A stretch of DNA of 64,000 nucleotides from Symbiodinium sp. CCMP2592. Its lineage: Eukaryota; Sar; Dinophyceae; Suessiales; Symbiodiniaceae. Within the stretch, counting starts at the first letter, position 1. Every line of letters begins with the position of its first letter. The stretch lies in assembly GCA_905221615.1 (NCBI GenBank), contig CAJNDT010001225.1:186001-250000 (forward strand), written 5' to 3'. The position numbers and the translations under genes are program-made. Below are positions 11,001 to 19,940 of this stretch, in pieces. Under the pieces are notes generated by a model that was given only the letters and a program-made list of their open reading frames with translations, was not told the origin of the DNA and searched no databases.

Positions 11001-11045
11001 ACGGGTTGAGGACCGCACAGCCCACCTGGGGCCACCACAAAACCC

Positions 11046-11160
11046 TACTTTGGAGGATCATGGGACTTAGTAAGTAAGGTTATAAGTACCCTAATTGAGG
11101 TTATAAGTATAGTTACCCTAATTATAACCCTAGTTACTAAGCCCCATGATCCTTTAAGTA
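11046..11160. mobile_element. TIR element, family C
   Basis: Family C: TIR TACTTGGAGGATCATGGGAC, arms carrying TTAGTAAGTAAGG, about 114 bp, TA borders. The arms resemble family B, so B and C are probably sister families. Complete copy. Confidence 0.9.
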
Positions 11161-11211
11161 TAAACTCTATAGATTAAGTACTGCCCCCATACAGTAACAG
11201 ACTAAGGTCCT

Positions 11212-11271
11212 AATATTAAGGATCTACTATTTAGGGTACTATATTAGGGTCCCCTATTCTCGGAAACTCCC
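11212..11271. mobile_element. TIR element, family F, right half only
   Basis: Carries the centre and one arm (CCCTATTCTCGGAAACTCCC); the left arm is missing. Confidence 0.8.
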
Positions 11272-11337
11272 ATATCTATATTATGAATAGTATTCACTAT
11301 TACTGAGTGGGGGCCGTACCCAATCTATAGACCTTAG

Positions 11338-11391
11338 GAGCCGGCTGTGGGAGTTAGAGGCGCACTGAATCTCTCTCTAAGCAAGATCTGG
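11338..11391 (+). CDS. Exon-like island
   Basis: Between CTTAG and TGG|GTAAAC; 18 codons, phase 0 (AVGVRGALNLSLSKIW). A second open piece follows at 11416-11505 (FGMEGVVLRAGGNLGGVAEQ). Unknown and short. Confidence 0.2.
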
Positions 11392-11518
11392 GTAAACCCT
11401 AAACCTTGATCCCTAAACCATGTGGGCTTTGGGATGGAAGGAGTTGTCTTAAGAGCTGGAGGAAATCTGGGTGGCGTGGCTGAGCAAAAAAGCCTTCTGG
11501 CGAGGGGCGGTATAGGCT

Positions 11519-11605
11519 ACTGTCCCTTTTTGGGTACCCTAGATAATAGGTGCCGTAGTATAATAGGGACCCAAAAAGGGATCATAATTTTGACAACCAC
11601 TAATA
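11519..11605. mobile_element. TIR element, family E, 5'-truncated
   Basis: Family E: TIR GGGTGGTTGTCAAAATTAGG, about 101 bp. The left 16 bp of the TIR are absent; the right arm is intact. Confidence 0.85.
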
Positions 11606-11647
11606 TCTAACCAGGAAACCACCCAAGTGTGCCTCGAAGTTAGGGTC

Positions 11648-11766
11648 TATAGTAGAAGCCAGAAAGTTGGAACATCATTGGCCTCATGCCCTTCAGGTAA
11701 AGTATAAGGGATCCTAGCACTAATCCTCCTAAAGTCATGTTCCAACTTTCTGGCTTCGACTATAGA
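11648..11766. mobile_element. TIR element, family D
   Basis: Family D: TIR AGAAGCCAGAAAGTTGGAAC, about 115 bp, usually beside TA. Complete copy with one change in the right arm (CTTCGACTATA). Confidence 0.88.
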
Positions 11767-11969
11767 GCTTTCGGGTTAGGGTGTAAAGATCTAGGGACTT
11801 AGTATGTGGGATTCTAAGTAAGGCAGCTCTAGTCAGAACCTTGCTTACCAAGTCTCCAAGCTGGGACCCAATTGCACGAAGGCACGCTAAAGTTTTCCGC
11901 CCATAAAAATCCTAAGCGCCTACATGAACGATCCTCACTTTAGTTAGCCCTGGTGGTCTAACCGCTAAG

Positions 11970-12018
11970 TACCACAGACTCCGCAAATGCTGGATCCTTG
12001 TCCTGGGCACCGAAACCC
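11970..12018 (+). CDS. Exon-like island
   Basis: Between CTAAG and ACCC|GTAACC; reads YHRLRKCWILVLGTET. The minus strand is equally open (GFGAQDKDPAFAESVV), so strand is undecided. A further open GC-rich piece at 12063-12205 reads GPTPTPGPMPLATPIPVPHW on +. Confidence 0.18.
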
Positions 12019-12515
12019 GTAACCCCTAAACCCGAACCGCCTGAACCCTAAGCCCTCAAACACTCCTCCTCTTCCCGAGCTTTGGGCCCACGCCGACGCC
12101 GGGACCCATGCCGCTGGCGACTCCCATTCCGGTGCCCCACTGGTTCGGCGAGGCCTCGGAGCGCTTTTGCAGCGTTCGGTTCAGAGTTGAAGACCACGGT
12201 TTGGCGGCATGGGGTTTGGGGACCTAGGGGGCTTCTGAAAGCTAAATGACCTACCTACCCCTTGGGGTTCCTTATTATGACTTTGATTTCCGTAAAGCCT
12301 TGGATAGGTGGGTTTTCAGGGACCCTGAACCCCAAACTAAACGACAAACGAGAAATTGAGCCCTGCACTGCACGCCTGTATTAGGGTACCATCCCACTCG
12401 CTTCGGGCAGCAAGTAGGTTAGGCTTAGACCCTAAACACTAAACTAAGTGGTATTGGGATTTCTGGGTAGCGACACCCCTGAATTACTAAACCAGGTCAC
12501 AGGGTTTCATAACAG

Positions 12516-13327
12516 CTTAAGGAACTAGACGAGGGTGCTTGGGGCTTTCTGGACCACATTACGGAAGCCGCCAGAAACTTCTTTCTAATTATTCAAGCCA
12601 TTCAGGCCTTATTTGGAGAGCATGGTCTTGCCTTGTGGGGTGAGGCTTAAGGCTTAGGGGTTTAGGGGCTTTGGATCCTTCGGCAAAGGCCCCTGCCGTC
12701 CAATCCATCGGAGTGCCCATGCCAGCTTGGTGCCACGGGGCGTAGCCGGCCTCTTGGTTTAGGGTTTAGGGTTTAGGGGTTTAGGGTTTAGGGTTTAAGG
12801 TTTAGGGTTTAGGGTTTAGGGTTTAGGGGTTTAGGGTTTAGGGTTTAAGGTTTAGGGTTTAGGGGTTTAGGGTTTAGGGTTTAAGGTTTAGGGTTTAGGG
12901 TTTAGGGGTTTAGGGGTTTAGGGTTTAAGGTTTAGGGTTTAGGGTTTAGGGCGCTTTTTGGCACTCGGGCTCGTGGGATTACGCTGGCTTCGGGGAGTCT
13001 TCGGGTCCAGCGCTTACCCCAACTTGGAGGGTCGGGGGACTTAGTAACCATAAGGGGTTCCTTAAGGGTTCCTTTAAAGGGATCTATAGGGACTATAAGG
13101 GTTTAGGGTTTAGGGGACTTAGTAACTGGTTATTCTAGGGACATATAAGTACCATAACCCCAGTTAGGGTCCCTCTTAGGGTACTTAACAGTCTACTTAT
13201 ACTTACTACCTACTTACTAAGTCCCCCGACCCTCCAAGAAGGGGAACCTACACAACAAAGTGGCCCAACGGGGATGCGAGATATGGCTGTAGGTCCTCGG
13301 TACATTGGCCTGCTGGCTGAAAGATAA
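12516..13327 (+). CDS. Three-exon gene 3' end, interrupted by a family B element
   Basis: Exon 12516-12639 starts after AACAG, contains GAWGFLDHITEAARNFFLII and ends TGGG|GTGAGG in phase 1. Exon 12666-12741 starts after TTTAG (KAPAVQSIGVPMPAWCHG) and ends GGGC|GTAGCC in phase 2. Intron 12742-12949 is a telomere-repeat tract ending TTTAG|G, in the right phase for 12950 onward (FGTRARGITLASGSLRVQRL). At 13021 this frame is cut by the TIR element at 13023-13238; without it and one AA copy the frame runs on through GEPTQQSGPTGMRDMAVGPR to TAA at 13325-13327. Phases agree throughout, but the gap 12640-12665 is only 26 nt. Function unknown; 5' end not found. Confidence 0.4.
12756..12949. repeat. 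TTTAGGG array
   Basis: About 27 units, mostly TTTAGGG with regular TTTAGGGG and TTTAAGG variants giving a secondary period of about 43 bp. Most of the inferred intron 12742-12949; its last TTTAGG supplies the proposed 3' splice site. Confidence 0.95.
13023..13238. mobile_element. TIR element, family B, inside an inferred exon
   Basis: Family B: TIR CTTGGAGGGTCGGGGGACTT, arms with GTAAGT-type sequence, normally about 135 bp beside TA. This copy is 216 bp because the left arm carries an extra block (CCTTTAAAGGGATCTATAGG plus GGGTTTAGGGTTTAGG) flanked by a repeat of GGACTTAGTAA. Target duplication AA (13021-13022 and 13239-13240). Confidence 0.9.
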
Positions 13328-13430
13328 GCCCCGTACCCTTTCTGGGGTTTTAGTGCGGATGCTCTCGCTCGTTGTTGGGTGGATGGTTGAAAGGTTCCGG
13401 GTCGTATGGCTCTCAACCCAAACCCTCAAG

Positions 13431-13525
13431 GTGGCAAAACAGACGAATAGATGAGTCTCAGCCCAAAAAGGGCCACATGCGACCTGAACAACTGTCGGAG
13501 CCTGTTCAACAAACCGCTACATCAG
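13431..13525 (+). CDS. Exon-like island
   Basis: Begins after CTCAAG, ends TCAG|GTACAC. Reads RRIDESQPKKGHMRPEQLSE and on. Another open piece at 13660-13731 ends CAAG|GTACTG. Unknown. Confidence 0.28.
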
Positions 13526-13811
13526 GTACACCCAAAATCTATCATGCACAGACTAAATCTCTCAGCCTGTATTTATACAGCACTCTCAGTTCGCAAATTC
13601 TTTCAACGCAAGGGCCCCGAACCCTGAACCAAACCCTGCAATTGATCCTGAACCCTGTAATTAGGCCTTGGCGGGCGGAGCTCACGTCATCACTAACACT
13701 AGACAATATGGTGCCAGACACCAGTACAAGGTACTGAATAAGCCCGAAACCCTGTTCTAATGCAGACCTCTGATTAAACCTTTCTTCCCTTGCGACGGGA
13801 ACTAGTAGGGA

Positions 13812-14036
13812 TTGGAATATGAAGGCGCTTTAACCACAAAGGCGTGGGATAAACCAACACGAAGACCCTTAAAGAGAACTATAGAGCAACAGGAGTCTGC
13901 ATTTCAAGCCCTCTCGCCACCTGCCCACCCAGACCCGGCGTGGCGCCCCAGGGTCCAGCGTCGTAACCGAAGCTGCCACCCATACCGCCTTCCGGCAGCA
14001 CGGTATCTCAAAAAGGTTGTTCTTCCCCTTATGTAA
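13812..14036 (+). CDS. ORF, hypothetical
   Basis: 74 codons from a non-ATG codon to TAA, containing DKPTRRPLKRTIEQQESAFQ. Pro/Arg-rich; the complementary strand is open too (87 codons). Could be an exon of the neighbouring + islands. Confidence 0.22.
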   Translation: MEYEGALTTKAWDKPTRRPLKRTIEQQESAFQALSPPAHPDPAWRPRVQRRNRSCHPYRLPAARYLKKVVLPLM

Positions 14037-14135
14037 GGGACCCCCCGAAACAGAACCGGGCAGAACACTTACATCCAAGGCACGCCCGAAAACCCTGGCA
14101 TTCGAAATCCTAACCCCCCCCCTTACCCGCACTAG

Positions 14136-14276
14136 ATTTACCAGCGACTCTTCTACGGAGGGAAGATTGGCTTAATTCGAGGAGTTCTACGGTTTGGGCT
14201 CCTAAGACAGGATATGGTCTCAAGACATGACCCTTCAAGAGAACCAACACGGGGAATGACAAATCCAAAAGCTTAA
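14136..14276 (+). CDS. Exon-like island ending in a stop
   Basis: Follows a pyrimidine-rich run and CACTAG; phase 0; 46 codons containing YQRLFYGGKIGLIRGVLRFG and LLRQDMVSRHDPSREPTRGM, then TAA at 14274-14276. May be a last exon. Unknown function. Confidence 0.33.
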   Translation: MYQRLFYGGKIGLIRGVLRFGLLRQDMVSRHDPSREPTRGMTNPKA

Positions 14277-14287
14277 TTCAAGCCTAT

Positions 14288-14400
14288 AAAGCCCTTAACC
14301 CTAAATCCCTAAACCCCGAACTCTACACCCCCAGACTCTCCCCAAAGCCCCTTAAGCCTAAACCCCCAAACCCACAAGCCCTAAACCCCCCAAACTGTCC
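14288..14400. repeat. CCCTAAA-like tract
   Basis: Degenerate CCCTAAA/CCCCAAA units. Confidence 0.75.
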
Positions 14401-14407
14401 CCCAAAG

Positions 14408-14470
14408 AGATTTGGTTTCCGGAGCGCACCTTGCAGCTCACCCGGCTTGACCTTCGGTGGCAGTCTCTTG
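14408..14470 (+). CDS. Exon-like island
   Basis: After CCCCCAAAG; reads IWFPERTLQLTRLDLRWQSL. Lies upstream of the model 15024-15743 and might belong to it; phase could not be proved. Confidence 0.25.
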
Positions 14471-14754
14471 GAGTTCAGGGCTTTTGGTTAGGGGTTTAGG
14501 GGTAGGGGTTTAGGAAACAAGGGCTTAGGGTTTGGGGTCTACCCAGACCCACCAAGTACCCTCTAATATACCCCAAATTCCCACTTTTCGGGACCATAAG
14601 GGCTCTGTTAAGGGGCCTGCGGGGGTCCTAACAACAGTTGGGGTTTGAGGTTCAGGGTTCAGGGTTTAGCCTCATGGGTTCTAGAAGGGTCAAGGGTTCA
14701 AATGGGACACAGGGTTCTGATTCCATTGGTTTCATAGGACCTTGGGCTTCAGTG

Positions 14755-14880
14755 TACTTGGAGGATCATGGGACTTAGTAAGTAGGGTTATAGGTACCTT
14801 AATTGGGGTTACAAGTAGTTATAAGTATAGTTACCCTAATTATAACCGTAGTTACTAAGTCCTATGATCCTTAAAGTTTA
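14755..14880. mobile_element. TIR element, family C
   Basis: Near-complete; directly followed by the D2 element at 14881, the two abutting without spacer. Confidence 0.86.
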
Positions 14881-14998
14881 TGCAGCAGAAGCCAAAAAGT
14901 TGGAAACCCAATAGCCTCAATCCTTACGAGTAATGTATAAGGAATCCCAGCACTATTTGGCCTTAATCCGGCTTCCAACTTTATAGGGTTTGCTGGTA
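14881..14998. mobile_element. TIR element, family D2
   Basis: D2 is a D-like family with shared centre CCCAGCACTATTTGGCCTTA; arms AAAGTTGGAAACC. Second copy at 54963-55079. Confidence 0.83.
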
Positions 14999-15023
14999 GG
15001 GTTTCTGCCGGGAGTCTACACAG

Positions 15024-15743
15024 GTTCTACTGGGCTTTCTTTTGAATGTCCGATTGGTGCCTGAATGCTCCTTAGGCCGAGGTCCCGCTCCAATTTTCGG
15101 ACTTGTTGGAGGGTCGGGGGACTTAGTAACTGGTTATTTTAGGGACTTATAAGTACCATTTAGGGTACTTATAAGTGTACTTACTACCTACTTACTAAGT
15201 CCCCCGACCCTCCAAGTAGAGGACAGTCTTCGTGGTGTGGTGATCGTCTTCCAGCGCAGTTTTTGCGCCCTTTCACACGGACGATTGCTCTCTCTTGCCA
15301 GTGATATCCGCCGAACTTCTGGGTGACCTCGCAAAAGCGCTCTTCAATCTAGGTTATACGGATTTAGGGTTTTTCTGTTGGCCTGTTCGGAATCTAGGCC
15401 TTTGCCAGGAAGCATCGCCGATCTTCACGTCAAATTCCAGGCTTGAAAAGACGACGCAGAAGCTGGGTCCAACACCGATGTGACAGATGTTATGCCGTTT
15501 GGATCGATTACGGTACCTTCCCCTCTTTCGCAGATAAGCAGAAACATGATATGGCTAGATATCCCTCTCCCCAGAGACTCCAATATCCCTTAAGTAAGGA
15601 ATATTCCTTAAATCTTATTAGGGATCCTACTATAATTTAAGGTATATTCCTTAATTAAGTGGTATTGGAGTCTCTGGGTCAAACTGACCATCACCAAGAC
15701 AGGCAAACAACTCAACACATTCGCACGCCTCAGGGCTGTTTGA
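15024..15743 (+). CDS. Gene 3' end with a family G element in the last exon
   Basis: First piece 15024-15104 after CACAG (LLGFLLNVRLVPECSLGRGP). Next exon 15255-15352 after TTCCAG (FAPFHTDDCSLLPVISAELL, then DLAKALFNL), ending CTAG|GTTATA in phase 1. Exon 15451 onward after AAAAG enters with two bases, as phase 1 requires (DAEAGSNTDVTDVMPFGSIT, then SQISRNMIWLDIPL) and meets the TIR element at 15570. Beyond it, 15681-15740, the same frame continues (KLTITKTGKQLNTFARLRAV) to TGA at 15741-15743. No known domain recognised. Other frames of 15398-15569 are also open, so confidence is moderate. Confidence 0.42.
15106..15218. mobile_element. TIR element, family B
   Basis: Shorter centre than other B copies (113 bp) and a first-base change in the left TIR (TTGGAGGG). 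Sits between the 15024 and 15255 coding pieces, hence within an inferred intron. Confidence 0.88.
15570..15678. mobile_element. TIR element, family G, inside an inferred last exon
   Basis: Family G: TIR CCCAGAGACTCCAATATCCC, 109 bp. TC on both sides (15568-15569, 15679-15680). Element plus duplication is 111 bp. Contains GTAAGG at 15594. Confidence 0.9.
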
Positions 15744-15855
15744 GACTTTCCAGGTTTGGGCTTTAGGGACCCGGTGTGTGCAACGGGGTTTACGTTTATA
15801 GCCTCTCTTCTTCAACAACCGGGCCCCCAAAAAGGTCAAACTTTCCAAGATAGAG

Positions 15856-15860
<5 letters not shown>

Positions 15861-15894
<34 letters not shown>
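15861..15894. repeat. (AT)n microsatellite
   Basis: About 17 uninterrupted AT units. Confidence 0.98.
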
Positions 15895-15900
<6 letters not shown>

Positions 15901-16040
15901 GGCCAAAAAGTTAAAAGTTCCCCCGTTCACTATCTAAGTAGCGAATGAAACTCTGAGGTCTTCAGGATGAGTGACCCTTCGGGGAGCTTGCAGCATCTCT
16001 AAGCCCACAGGCACCCAAACCCACGCCTCTCTAAGGTCTA

Positions 16041-16237
16041 ATGTAGGAACCTGATTGGGTGTTTACTACGGTTGATGATATAAATCCTGCATTACCCATA
16101 ATAAGGAATATATGGGAATTATGGTATACTCCTTATTATGGGTCATGCAGGATTTATATCATCAACAGTAGGGTTCCTTGTAGGAATCCTACTATTTTGG
16201 GGTTAGAGGCCCAGGGTTTCTTCATCAGGTTCCTACA
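16041..16237. mobile_element. Outer palindromic element, family Z, hosting a family A copy
   Basis: Arms TGTAGGAACCTGAT and ATCAGGTTCCTACA enclose the A element at 16067-16170. The left arm begins with GTAGGA and the right arm contains CTTCATCAG|G, so the outer element could itself be a GT-AG intron between open pieces 15993-16041 and 16229-16274 (the latter ending GCAG|GTGCGT). Confidence 0.6.
16067..16170. mobile_element. TIR element, family A
   Basis: Complete, TA borders, nested in the Z palindrome. Confidence 0.92.
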
Positions 16238-16337
16238 CTACACAGATCAAACGAAGAAGGATCAAGGAATGCAGGTGCGTTGACTGCATGAAGTGAAACG
16301 GTGACTTCACATTCAGACACATTTTAAAACCACATAG

Positions 16338-16444
16338 CTCGGACGCGAAACTCTGCTCCCAAGCACTTAAGGTGGCGCTCGCAGCAGGCTCGCAGTGTGG
16401 GGAAATCCGAAACCCTTGCCAGTTTCAAAACTTCGACAAACGTT
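16338..16444 (+). CDS. Exon-like island
   Basis: After CATAG; reads AKLCSQALKVALAAGSQCGE and IRNPCQFQNFDKR, ending CGTT|GTGTTT. Cys-containing, otherwise unrecognised. Confidence 0.3.
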
Positions 16445-16516
16445 GTGTTTAGGGCTTATTTGGGGGTGTCTGATCCAATTCAGACATCCATGAAATCCCA
16501 AACCCTGCACTCGAAG

Positions 16517-16672
16517 TAGTCTGTAGTCAACTCCGCCAGGCCACGTCGATAAGACGACCGCGCCCGGCCCCGCCCAGCAGCTCCGAAAGCGCAAAGCGGT
16601 TGGGCGCCTGTCCTGCGATATCTGCTGCAAGGCGAGGGAGCACATATTGGCTTTTCCTTCAAGGGATTCATT
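16517..16672. CDS. GC-rich open island, strand undecided
   Basis: Open on + (VVCSQLRQATSIRRPRPAPP) and on - (RTGAQPLCAFGAAGRGRARS). One may be an exon; nothing decides which. Confidence 0.2.
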
Positions 16673-16989
16673 TAAGTTGCCAATATAGGGGCCTGCATTG
16701 CAAATAATGGGACTTCCAGTATTATCGTGATTCTCTGGTAGATTACGTTAAGCTCCTTAACAAGAGCCCAGCGTAGGCATGTTAAGAGCATCCCGTACTG
16801 TTGTGAAAAGGATTTAAGCGGCTTAGTTTGGGGGGTAAGGTGGTAATGTAGAGGTCTGGAAATTTGGTACTAGTGTTCCTGCATACTCCCTATATAGCCA
16901 TGTTGACAAGATTCCCCCAAAACCGCGGTCTAATCGTCGCGGCCCATGCATGGGCGACTTTCGAGCTGAGCTGTGTAGACTTGTTGGCT

Positions 16990-17125
16990 TACTTGGAGGG
17001 TCAGGGGACTTAGTAACTGGTTATTTCAGGGACATATAAGTCCCATAACCCCAATTGGGGCCCCTTTTAGGGTACTTATAAGTCTACTTACTACCTACCT
17101 ACTAAGTCCCCCGACCCTCCAAGTA
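16990..17125. mobile_element. TIR element, family B
   Basis: Complete copy with TA at both ends. Confidence 0.92.
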
Positions 17126-17293
17126 GGGGCTTGAAACTTTAAGGTTTAGGGTTCCTTAAGGGACCCTTTAAGGCTTAAGCTTGATGGGGCTTAAGCTTGT
17201 TGGGGTTTCAGGTCTTCGCTAGCGGCTTAGGAGCACAGCTGAAGCAAAATCGAAGTGCCTGCACGAACACCACAAGCTCTTGAACAACAAAGC

Positions 17294-17407
17294 TACTTGG
17301 AGGATCATGGGACTTAGTAAGTAAGGTTATGAGTACCCTAATTGGGGTTATAAGTATAGTTACCCTAATTATAACCCTAGTTACTAAGTCCCATGATCCT
17401 TTAAGTA
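17294..17407. mobile_element. TIR element, family C
   Basis: Complete, TA borders. Flanked left by an open + piece starting after TTTCAG at 17212 and right by DNA open in all three + frames to about 17570, so no single exon is claimed. Confidence 0.92.
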
Positions 17408-17610
17408 GGGCGGCATGGTCTGTTGCCAAGAGCTTAGGATAGAGCTCAGGGCTTCAAGCCTCAAAGCGAAGCTCTAAGCCCTCAGCCGCAATCTCCAAAC
17501 TCAAACTTGCCTACGAAGCCAAGCTTTGAAAACCCCCAAGGCAGAAAGACAAGCAAGATCCCGTCAGAACTCTTTGGGGTTTGGGGTTCAGGGTTTATGC
17601 TCAGGGTCTA

Positions 17611-17886
17611 ATGTCTAATTACCTAGCCCGCAACCTTGGAATTCAGAATGTTGAAACCTCAACGTGGCCCTGCAACTTTCAGCAAGCCTGGACAAAGAAC
17701 CTACCAAACCCCGATGTACTGTACTGGTCACTGTACCTCAGAAATCTGAAACGTCCGTTGAAAATCTTTCGGCTTCGGCGTCTCGCAACACGGCCTGAAA
17801 AGCGTTTTTCTGCAGGTATACCGCCTGCGGCAATGCCGCTGGTAAATGCCGCTCGCAGGACGAGTGGTCAAGAATGTTGGGCTTGA
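17611..17886 (+). CDS. ORF, hypothetical, 91 codons
   Basis: ATG to TGA without interruption, containing LARNLGIQNVETSTWPCNFQ and LPNPDVLYWSLYLRNLKRPL; basic and hydrophobic mid-part. The frame is open about 30 bp further upstream into telomere-like DNA, so it may be an exon. No family recognised. Confidence 0.35.
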   Translation: MSNYLARNLGIQNVETSTWPCNFQQAWTKNLPNPDVLYWSLYLRNLKRPLKIFRLRRLATRPEKRFSAGIPPAAMPLVNAARRTSGQECWA

Positions 17887-18144
17887 GCTTTGCATATGGT
17901 TTTAGGTTTATGTAGGTCTTCTACACCCGACAAGCAATGCAGATGCCGCTGCCCGGGAGGGTAGGAGGTGACGAGGACGGGAAGACAGTTGCAATTATCC
18001 AAGCCGTAAAATCCTGATGGAACACCCGCAAACATCATCAAAATCCTAGACCCGAAACGTAAGAACCCCTTTAGAAATCCTTGTATACTCTTTGACCTAG
18101 ACCTTATAGAAGCCTTCCCGTAATCCTTGGAAGCCCCGGCCGGA

Positions 18145-18225
18145 ACCCTGAACCCTAAACCCTAAACCCCAAACCCTAAACCCCAAAACCCTAAACCCAA
18201 AACCCCAACCCCCAAAACCCTAAAC
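18145..18225. repeat. CCCTAAA tract
   Basis: About ten CCCTAAA/CCCCAAA units; followed by a GC-rich open island 18240-18346 (+ frame ASPAGGWVAQLSCGGPRSIG, ending ATAG|GTTTTT). Confidence 0.85.
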
Positions 18226-18369
18226 GCCCCTTCTACAGAACACCCAAGGCGAGTCCTGCCGGAGGCTGGGTCGCCCAGCTCTCCTGCGGCGGGCCCCGGA
18301 GCATCGGCGGCAACGCCTGGGAGCCAGAGCTTCGAATAGGTTTTTTTTTGTTTTTGTTAACGCCCCTTT

Positions 18370-18520
18370 TTCCCTAAATAGGGTTTAGGGTTCAGGGTTA
18401 TAGGGGGGTTATATTGTTTCGAATAGGGTTTGGGGTTCAGGGTTATAGGGTTTAGGGTTTAGGATTTAGGGATTAGGGTTATATTGTTGAGGGTTTCGGG
18501 GTTTAGGAGGGTTTGGGGTT
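18370..18520. repeat. TTTAGGG-like tract
   Basis: Degenerate TTTAGGG and TTATAGGG units, opposite orientation to 18145-18225; the two bracket the island at 18240-18346. Confidence 0.8.
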
Positions 18521-18769
18521 TAGGGGTTCCTTTGATGGTTGCTTGAATTTCAACTTTTTTTGGTTTAGGGTGAGTTTCGGAGTTCAGGACTTAAGACTTG
18601 AGGCCATAGGGTTAGGAGGCTTGATGAGTAGGTGTTAGGGGTAGAATTTACGGTGTAGGGATGAGGATTGCCGGCTTCAGATGTAGGGTATTGAGTTTGG
18701 CGCTTCAAGCCCGAGTCACCCCACACGTCTGCGCGGCTTGTCGTTGGGGTTGTTGTAGGTTTGTACACA

Positions 18770-18902
18770 TACTTGGAGGGTCGGGGGACTTAGTAAGTAA
18801 GTAGTAAGCAGACTTATAAGTACCCTGAAAGGGACCCTAATTTGGGTTACGGTACTTATAAGTCCCTAAAATAACCAGTTACTACGTCCCCCGACCCCCC
18901 AG
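18770..18902. mobile_element. TIR element, family B
   Basis: Nearly complete; the last bases of the right TIR have decayed (CCCCCCAGACA). Confidence 0.88.
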
Positions 18903-19136
18903 ACACGCACCACCGCACGGAGGCGCTGCCAACCGAAAACCTATAGACATTCAATCGCAAGGCAACTGCCTAAACCCTGGACCCAAACCAAACCGAACCG
19001 AGGCTACGAACATGAAACCCAAGAGGCCTTCAATCCTTTTCCTGCGTACTTTACTTTAAAAGCGGCCAGGGTGTTCAGGGTTCATGGTCTGGTACATGGT
19101 CTGTGAGGATGCTTGATAACTTTGTTCGTTTCTTTG

Positions 19137-19348
19137 CTGGAACCCTCCACCCTGGAACCTAAACCCTAACCCCTAAACCCTAACCCCCCAAACCCCCCCA
19201 AACCCCAAAACCCTAACCCCCAAACCCTAACCCCAAAACCCTAAACCCTAACCCCTAAACCCTAACCCCCCAAACCCCAAAAGCCTAACCCCTAAACCCT
19301 AAACACTAACCCCTAAATAACCCTAAACCCTATCCCCTAAACCCTACC
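19137..19348. repeat. CCCTAAA-like tract
   Basis: About 200 bp of CCCTAAA, CCCTAAC and CCCCAAA units. Confidence 0.9.
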
Positions 19349-19351
19349 CGA

Positions 19352-19452
19352 ACCTCCCAAAACCTTCTTTTTTGTAGGGTCCCTATATTTTCCATATTAG
19401 GGTGTATAATAAGAGCCTACAAAAAAGTAGGGTTTGGTAGTTTAAGGTAACC
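19352..19452. mobile_element. TIR element, family J
   Basis: Family J: inner arms CTACTTTTTTGTAGGGTCCC, outer arms AACCTNCC/GGTAAGGTT-like. Copies also at 38172, 48470 and 60480. Confidence 0.82.
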
Positions 19453-19497
19453 TCCACCCTAGAACCTGAATCCGAAGGCCCTGGCCCCTTTCAACTT

Positions 19498-19624
19498 CTA
19501 GGATACTCAGTAACCTAGGAATAAAAAGGCCTCTCTTTTTGGTATTGGGTTTAGGGTTTAGGGTTTAGGGTATAAGGAACCTAGGACTAGAAAAAGGGAA
19601 TAAGGGTACAACTGGGCATCCTAG
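19498..19624. mobile_element. TIR element, family M, with three TTTAGGG units in its centre
   Basis: Same arms as 9459-9567, but exactly TTTAGGG x3 (19550-19570) stands where the other copy has TAGCTCAA-type sequence. Confidence 0.88.
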
Positions 19625-19713
19625 ACTTTCTCAGGGCCGCACGCAGATAGCGAGAATGGTCACGAGCACCGCCACCAGTGAGAGGTCTACGTGCATTTGG
19701 CCGACCTTGTACT

Positions 19714-19826
19714 TACCCTAAGGGTCCAAAGGACCCAATTATTAGGTACTTGGGTCTAGGATGGTAGTTATGTAGCTCAATATTTAAAAGAGTATATGAT
19801 AATTAAGTACTTGGACCCTTAGGGTT
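19714..19826. mobile_element. TIR element, family R (single copy)
   Basis: Arms ACCCTAAGGGTCCAA and TTGGACCCTTAGGGT around an AT-rich 80-bp centre. Confidence 0.75.
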
Positions 19827-19940
19827 AGAGTTAGAGGCTGGAAGACCTACCTAACACCTACCTAAACGCCGGAACCCCCGAACCTCAAACCTCGTCACCC
19901 TAAACCCCCAAACCCCGAAGCCATAAGTCTCTGGCCTTGA

